A stretch of DNA of 18,004 bases from NCBI GenBank assembly GCA_963648895.1, contig CAVJGK010000014.1:1-18004 (forward strand), written 5' to 3'. Positions 13,880-18,004 of this stretch are shown piece by piece. The notes under the pieces are model-generated. The model searched no databases. It was given only the letters and a program-made list of their open reading frames with translations, and had not been told where the DNA came from. A program made the translations under genes and the position numbers. Each line of letters begins with the position of its first letter. Position 1 is the first letter of the stretch. The stretch comes from UBA3210 sp963648895. GTDB taxonomy: Bacteria; Bacillota_I; Bacilli_A; RFN20; CAG-449.

Positions 13880-15985
13880 ATGATGAAAAACACATTGAAG
13901 ATAAAAATATGTTATAGATTTATAATGACAATATTAATTATGACTCTTTTTACAAGTGTGTTTAATACAAAAGTTTTAGTATCAGCTGAAAACATTAATG
14001 AAGTACAACTAGAATTATCTTCAAATTTGCCAACCTTAGATAACTTAAAATATAATATTGAAAAAGTATCTTACAATCTATTGGGAGATGTAACTGTTAA
14101 AAAAAGTGAATACTTGTATAATTTGGATGATTCTGCTGATTACATTTATGTTGAATTTAATTATGGTGGATACGCTGTATTTCTTAAGCAGACAATGGAA
14201 ATGTTGGAATATTCTCCTAGAGGTAATCTTGATTATGCTACTTCTTCATCAAAGAAATACTATGCGGGTCCGGGTTCATATTTAATCAAAGATAATGATT
14301 ATTTTATTGATAAGATATCCAATCAAAGATTTAATATTACCCAAGAAGCACTCAAACAATATTCAAGTGGAATACGAAAGAGTTTAATGATAAATTATAA
14401 TACAATTAAACCAATACCAGTAAATTATGATTACTCTCTTACTGATAGTAAAAATGTATCTATTGAAGATAAGAACGAAGTCTATAGTGAGGCGATAGGT
14501 GATAAACCAGGGTTAGATACTAGTGCTTTAATTAAAGTTTCGGAAACAAACGGAACATATATTGAAAACTATCAATATTTTTTACATGATCCGAGACATG
14601 GTTGGAATTCTACAGGAACATGCGGGGCTGTTGCAGCGCAATTGTTGTTAAGCTATCATAATTATTATTCGGACAGACGAATAATTGATAATAAATATTT
14701 AAATGGTAGCACCTCAAACATTAACTCTAACCCCAACTATTGTGTCAATCCTATGACTATGACATCTTACACTTTGGGAACAAGAGGGACACAAGAAGAT
14801 GGCAGCGATGATTCTAATAGTTATTTTTCTTATGTCGTTGATAAAATCCCTGTGAATGCGTCGACTGGTACTATGGTAAAAGGTATAAAGAATATTCTTT
14901 CTGAAAGAAATAATGAAATTTCAGACACAATTAACTATTCTGTTGATTGGAAAACTGGCGGATGGTTTTTTGGCCTTCTTACAGTTGATACAAGTAAAGT
15001 GATTTCTGAAATAAATGCTGGTCGTCCTTCGATAATTCTAATGCAAAAAAGCTTAGGTGGAGCAGATCATTATGTTGTTGCATATGGATATTGTAATTAT
15101 ACATATCCTGGTTCGACGGATTCATACTCTGGATTCATTACACACTTTGGTTGGGGAACAAATGAAATAAATGTTTGGATTAATTCTGCTTGGTGTTACA
15201 GTTACATAACATTAAATATAGAACATGAACATACATATAATAAGGTTGGAAACATTGAATCAAATCCTTGTCGAGTGGAATCTAAATGTACTGTATGTGG
15301 ATATAGAACCGATGCACATATAAATGTTTTAGCAAATGATCGCTATACTGAAAGAACTGTGTCGTTGCCACAAAATGGATATAGTTACAAAGATTATATA
15401 GTAAATTTTGTTTCTGCTGGGAATAAGTTATTCCAAACCTTTGGTTCTAAAGATACAATGCTGTACTTATATGATATGCAAAATAATCAACTTGTTTATG
15501 ACGATGATGATGGATACAAATTAAATGCCCTATTTACATATTATGTTAACGCAAATACAAGATATCGTTTGAGAGTCAAATTTTATAATAGCGCTGTAAT
15601 AGGAGATGTGAAAATAGGGATAATGCCTATAAGCTCAACTCAAGAAAAGTATGAAGATATTTTAGGACCTATTAATCCAAAAACTATGATAAGCACAACG
15701 TCTTACAAAGGAGCAGTTTCTTTGACAAGATGTAGTGTATCAACGGAAGGTGAATATATGTTTTATACTGAAAAACCTTCAAGTACAGAATCTATCACAG
15801 ATATGTGTTTATATTTGATTGATCCTACATCTACAAGAGCGGCTTTGTACGATGATGATAGCGCTGGCTATTTGCAAGCAAAAATTTCTACCACATTAAA
15901 GCCGGGAATTGAATATTTGTTAATTACAGCAACGTATAACATACAAAAAATTGGTCCATACTGTTTAAATTTTAAAACTGTTTAA
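13880..15985 (+). CDS. Secreted papain-like (C10/C39-like) cysteine protease with zinc-ribbon and two PPC-like modules
   Basis: A 701-aa exported protein. A signal peptide (to about residue 36, VLVSAEN) is followed by a pro-region with YIYVEFNYGGYAVFL and an E-x-SPRG segment like pro-domains of streptopain-type enzymes. The catalytic domain has the nucleophile in GTCGAVAAQLLLSYH (Cys248), the His in GGADHYVVAYGY (His397) and a C-terminal THFGWG. A short Cys/His module follows (HEHTY, Cys464, Cys470-x2-Cys473, His480). Two beta-sandwich repeats close the protein, each with an acidic turn: LYLYD...YDDDDGY and LYLID...YDDDSAGY, typical of PPC domains that bind calcium. ATG 13880 is preferred (AGGAGG 9 nt upstream); ATG 13874 is too close to the site and longer forms overlap the lipoprotein. 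No sortase motif or C-terminal anchor is seen. Confidence 0.85.
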   Translation: MMKNTLKIKICYRFIMTILIMTLFTSVFNTKVLVSAENINEVQLELSSNLPTLDNLKYNIEKVSYNLLGDVTVKKSEYLYNLDDSADYIYVEFNYGGYAVFLKQTMEMLEYSPRGNLDYATSSSKKYYAGPGSYLIKDNDYFIDKISNQRFNITQEALKQYSSGIRKSLMINYNTIKPIPVNYDYSLTDSKNVSIEDKNEVYSEAIGDKPGLDTSALIKVSETNGTYIENYQYFLHDPRHGWNSTGTCGAVAAQLLLSYHNYYSDRRIIDNKYLNGSTSNINSNPNYCVNPMTMTSYTLGTRGTQEDGSDDSNSYFSYVVDKIPVNASTGTMVKGIKNILSERNNEISDTINYSVDWKTGGWFFGLLTVDTSKVISEINAGRPSIILMQKSLGGADHYVVAYGYCNYTYPGSTDSYSGFITHFGWGTNEINVWINSAWCYSYITLNIEHEHTYNKVGNIESNPCRVESKCTVCGYRTDAHINVLANDRYTERTVSLPQNGYSYKDYIVNFVSAGNKLFQTFGSKDTMLYLYDMQNNQLVYDDDDGYKLNALFTYYVNANTRYRLRVKFYNSAVIGDVKIGIMPISSTQEKYEDILGPINPKTMISTTSYKGAVSLTRCSVSTEGEYMFYTEKPSSTESITDMCLYLIDPTSTRAALYDDDSAGYLQAKISTTLKPGIEYLLITATYNIQKIGPYCLNFKTV

Positions 15986-16213
15986 ACAATGATCCTTATT
16001 TATTGATAGAATAGTGAAGGCTGTAACATTAATAATTGTAATGTTTAATAAAATAATTAAGTGTTATCTTTTAAAAATCTTTACTAATTACTATAAAATA
16101 ACTTCGCATACATTGTGTAAAATAATATTGTGGTTATTTATATAATGGTGAATTGATGTTTATTATAAAACTGATTATTCTTTGAAAATGAAAACAGTTA
16201 TTCACGGTGTTGC

Positions 16214-16261
16214 TATTTCGCAATTTTGTAATTTGCTAAAAAATGCGAAATAAGGTATAAT
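16214..16261 (+). promoter_or_regulatory. Promoter with a TTCGCA-N21-TGCGAA element, upstream of the ATPase gene
   Basis: TTGCTA (16233-16238), 17-nt spacer, TATAAT (16256-16261). A perfect 9-bp inverted repeat, TATTTCGCA (16214-16222) and TGCGAAATA (16244-16252), surrounds the -35 and ends 3 nt before the -10, an ideal repressor position. The same element recurs at 17460. Confidence 0.75.
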
Positions 16262-16278
16262 ACTATTGAGGTGGTAAT

Positions 16279-17472
16279 ATGAAACTTATTGAAAGAAAAT
16301 TATATTTGCAACAACTAATAGATGTCATGAATAATCCTGATATAAAAGTTATTACAGGAATACGTCGTTCTGGAAAATCTAAACTTATGGATGCTTTTAT
16401 TGCCTATGTTCAACAAAATCCAAATAATAATATAATACGTATAAAGTTGAATTTAAAAGAATTTGAAACACTTAAAAATGCGGACACATTATATAACTAC
16501 ATAGATGAGCATTATATTGATGGTAAAGATAACTTCCTTTTTATAGATGAAGTTCAACTTGCTAGTGGCTTTGAAAATGTAATTAATAGCTTCTATGAAG
16601 AAGAACGCTTTAATATATTTCTAACAGGCTCTAATGCATTTTTATTATCAAGTGATTTAGCTACCCTTTTTGGTGGCCGTGTGTTTGAAATAAGTCTTTA
16701 TCCATTTTCTTTTGCAGAATATCTTTTATATTATCCACAAAATGATATTGATGAAGCTTTTGATAAATATGTTACTACTGGTGGTATGGCAGGATCGTAT
16801 CTTTATAATAATCCTAATGATGCAAAAAAATATTTAGCGGGTATAGTACGTACAACGATAACAAAAGATATTGTTACAAAATTTAAAATTGAAAATGAAG
16901 ATTTACTTAATATGATTGTCGATTTTCTTATGGATAACATCGGTAGTAGAACTTCTATAAGAAATATTGCCAATGCACTTACTTCTAATACTTATAAAAC
17001 AAATGATAAAACATGTGGTGCATATATTGATTATCTTTGTCGCAGTTTTCTTTTTTATCCATTTAAAAGATATGATGTTAAAGGCAAAAGATATTTAGAA
17101 TCTGATAAGAAATATTATCTTGCAGATTTATCTTTACGTTATGCGATTATTGGTACTAAAAATGCAGATTATGGGCATTTATATGAAAATATTGTCGCTC
17201 TAGAGTTACTAAGAAGAGGATATGAAGTATATATAGGACAACTTGGTACAAAAGAAATAGATTTTGTCGCTATTAAAGATGGAGTCAAAACCTATATTCA
17301 AGTTTCTGATGATATTAGTAGAGAAGAAACATTAAAACGTGAAGTTGCTCCTTTACTTGCTATTAAAGATGCTTATCCAAAAATGATTATCGCACGTAGC
17401 AAACATCCTGAAAGTCAAGTTGAGGGTATAAGAATTATCGATATCGCAAGATGGTTAGCTTCGCAAAATTAA
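16279..17472 (+). CDS. AAA_14/DUF4143 family ATPase
   Basis: A 397-aa protein of the widespread AAA_14 + DUF4143 family. Walker A is GIRRSGKS (residues 27-34), Walker B FLFIDEVQ (86-93), sensor FLTGSNAFLL (114-123), then the family's GGR and YPFSFAEYL block. The C-terminal half has YLADLSLRYAI and a PD-(D/E)XK-like core: GHLYENIVALELLRRGYEV, KEIDFVA (Asp328) and YIQVS (Gln341), i.e. E-D-QxV in place of an ExK. These proteins are numerous in gut bacteria and their role is not settled; links to DNA-related or defence functions have been suggested. GAGGTGG lies 4 nt before ATG. The same operator-like element occurs before the gene and right at its 3' end. Confidence 0.92.
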   Translation: MKLIERKLYLQQLIDVMNNPDIKVITGIRRSGKSKLMDAFIAYVQQNPNNNIIRIKLNLKEFETLKNADTLYNYIDEHYIDGKDNFLFIDEVQLASGFENVINSFYEEERFNIFLTGSNAFLLSSDLATLFGGRVFEISLYPFSFAEYLLYYPQNDIDEAFDKYVTTGGMAGSYLYNNPNDAKKYLAGIVRTTITKDIVTKFKIENEDLLNMIVDFLMDNIGSRTSIRNIANALTSNTYKTNDKTCGAYIDYLCRSFLFYPFKRYDVKGKRYLESDKKYYLADLSLRYAIIGTKNADYGHLYENIVALELLRRGYEVYIGQLGTKEIDFVAIKDGVKTYIQVSDDISREETLKREVAPLLAIKDAYPKMIIARSKHPESQVEGIRIIDIARWLASQN

Positions 17473-17508
17473 TATTTTATTAAAATTGCGAAATAAACAT
17501 TATATAAT
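17460..17508 (+). promoter_or_regulatory. Second TTCGCA-N21-TGCGAA element with -10 boxes, upstream of the 80-aa gene
   Basis: TTCGCA (17460-17465) and TGCGAA (17487-17492) stand exactly 21 nt apart, as in the copy at 16217-16249; over 37 nt about 28 positions agree. TGCGAAATAA again lies just before TATAAT (17503-17508); a second TATAAT is at 17512. The left arm lies in the last codons of the ATPase gene. Likely a shared operator for the downstream small genes. Confidence 0.65.
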
Positions 17509-17563
17509 GATTATAATGAATTAGATAATAAAACTATTATTAGAGAAAGGGCAAAAGAATAAT

Positions 17564-17806
17564 ATGGATATAAATAGATTTAAGGAATTACTATTATCAG
17601 GATTTGATGTTGAATTTGATTATGATGATGCATTTTATTCAATTACTACTTCTAAAGTAAAAGGAAAAATAATATTTTCTGTCGCTAATAATAAAAAATG
17701 GTGGTTAGAATTTAATACCATTGATGAAGTATATAATTGTCTAATAAATAATAAGAAATTAATCGACATTATTGAATCAATACCTGAAGAGGAAATATGT
17801 TATTAA
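17564..17806 (+). CDS. Hypothetical protein, 80 aa
   Basis: A small acidic soluble protein. It opens MDINRFKELLLSGFDVEFDY, then has a beta-hairpin (YSITTSKVKGKIIFSVANN), a WW pair and a helix ending in KKLIDIIESIPEE. This layout recalls short uncharacterised proteins common in gut Firmicutes, often near toxin-antitoxin or immunity genes, but I know no function for it. GAAAGGG lies 12 nt before ATG, a rather long spacing. Its end overlaps the start of a frameshifted ORF by 10 bases, so the small genes form one unit. The TTCGCA-N21-TGCGAA element upstream ties its expression to that of the ATPase gene. Confidence 0.65.
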   Translation: MDINRFKELLLSGFDVEFDYDDAFYSITTSKVKGKIIFSVANNKKWWLEFNTIDEVYNCLINNKKLIDIIESIPEEEICY

Positions 17807-17953
17807 ATAAAAAAGAAATTCTTGAATTAATAGAGAAAATAAAAAAATAGACTTGAAAAAATCAATGATGAATCATTCTATGTTGAAGATTTGGCTACAA
17901 AAGAGATAGAAGAATTTTTAAAGGATTTATTATGGAATAATTACAATGTGTAA
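17797..17953 (+). pseudogene. Frameshifted small ORF (about 50 aa if repaired)
   Basis: ATG 17797, with GAGGAAAT before it, opens MLLNKKEILELIEKIKK and hits TAG at 17848 right after a run of seven A (17841-17847). Reading on in the +1 frame gives LEKINDESFYVEDLATKEIE and so on, to TAA 17951-17953, with an even helix-rich composition and no stop. Removing one A from the run joins both parts into a protein of about 51 aa. This may be a mutation, a sequencing error or slippage at the A-run. Confidence 0.55.
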
Positions 17954-18004
17954 AATTAATAAAAGAATTTAAAGGGTTACCAATTGGAACAAAAGGAACC
18001 ATTG
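17932..18004 (+). pseudogene. DUF4926-like small protein, interrupted near the start and cut by the window edge
   Basis: The frame ATG GAA TAA TTA CAA TGT GTA AAA continues as LIKEFKGLPIGTKGTI to the edge. The GLPxGTKGTI motif is typical of DUF4926-type short proteins, which usually begin MEL(L/x)xxVxLxKDYxGLPxGTKGTI. The third codon is TAA, and no other in-frame ATG, GTG or TTG follows in the visible part, so the gene seems broken by a nonsense mutation or uses an unseen start. Confidence 0.45.

Noticed and set aside
16025..16045. AACATTA/TAATGTT hairpin after the protease gene as a terminator
   Set aside because: All but one pair in each arm are A-T and no T-run follows, so it is not a convincing terminator.

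Overview
The window comes from a low-G+C Gram-positive-type bacterium with a small, A+T-rich genome. The protein families and strong AAGGAGG ribosome sites fit the Bacilli/Erysipelotrichia/Mollicutes-like gut lineages; this taxon call is inference. TGA is used as a stop (XRE gene, 7846-7848) and Trp is TGG, so the standard bacterial code applies rather than the mycoplasma code.

Layout. 1-3001 (+) is the tail of a cell-surface glycan cluster: a HAD-family protein cut by the left edge, and a glycosyltransferase. A hairpin at 3113-3146 serves as terminator on both strands. 3129-6072 (-) is a FecBCD-type metal-chelate ABC importer in the order lipoprotein, permease, ATPase; its promoter is overlapped by three TGAACAA half-sites. 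Divergent from it are a stand-alone acyl carrier protein gene (6298-6522) and a tRNA-Asn/tRNA-Glu pair (6604-6763) with promoter and terminator.

6814-8300 is an accessory interval. Decayed antisense copies of the tRNA pair lie just past the tRNA terminator and again about 1.3 kb further on. Between them is a membrane-anchored XRE regulator whose stop overlaps an uncalled 50-codon membrane-peptide gene. Then come an orphan PD-(D/E)XK-like protein (8301-9059), deoD with a membrane-anchored partner (9227-10559), and, facing them, a membrane protein carrying degenerate GGDEF-like and EAL-like domains (10577-12310).

12408-12494 is tRNA-Ser(CGA), followed by about 750 bp of non-coding DNA with a foreign-looking gene fragment and IS-end-like repeats. 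Next is a secreted-protease unit: a 22-codon leader ORF containing a terminator hairpin (possible attenuator), a lipoprotein, and a 701-aa papain-like cysteine protease with two PPC-like C-terminal modules. The right end holds an AAA_14/DUF4143 ATPase preceded and followed by the same TTCGCA-N21-TGCGAA promoter element, an 80-aa hypothetical gene, and two broken small ORFs.

Functional links that the sequence supports are the importer operon, the deoD pair, the lipoprotein/protease pair, and the co-regulated ATPase and 80-aa gene. No CRISPR array, rRNA gene or complete insertion sequence was seen.
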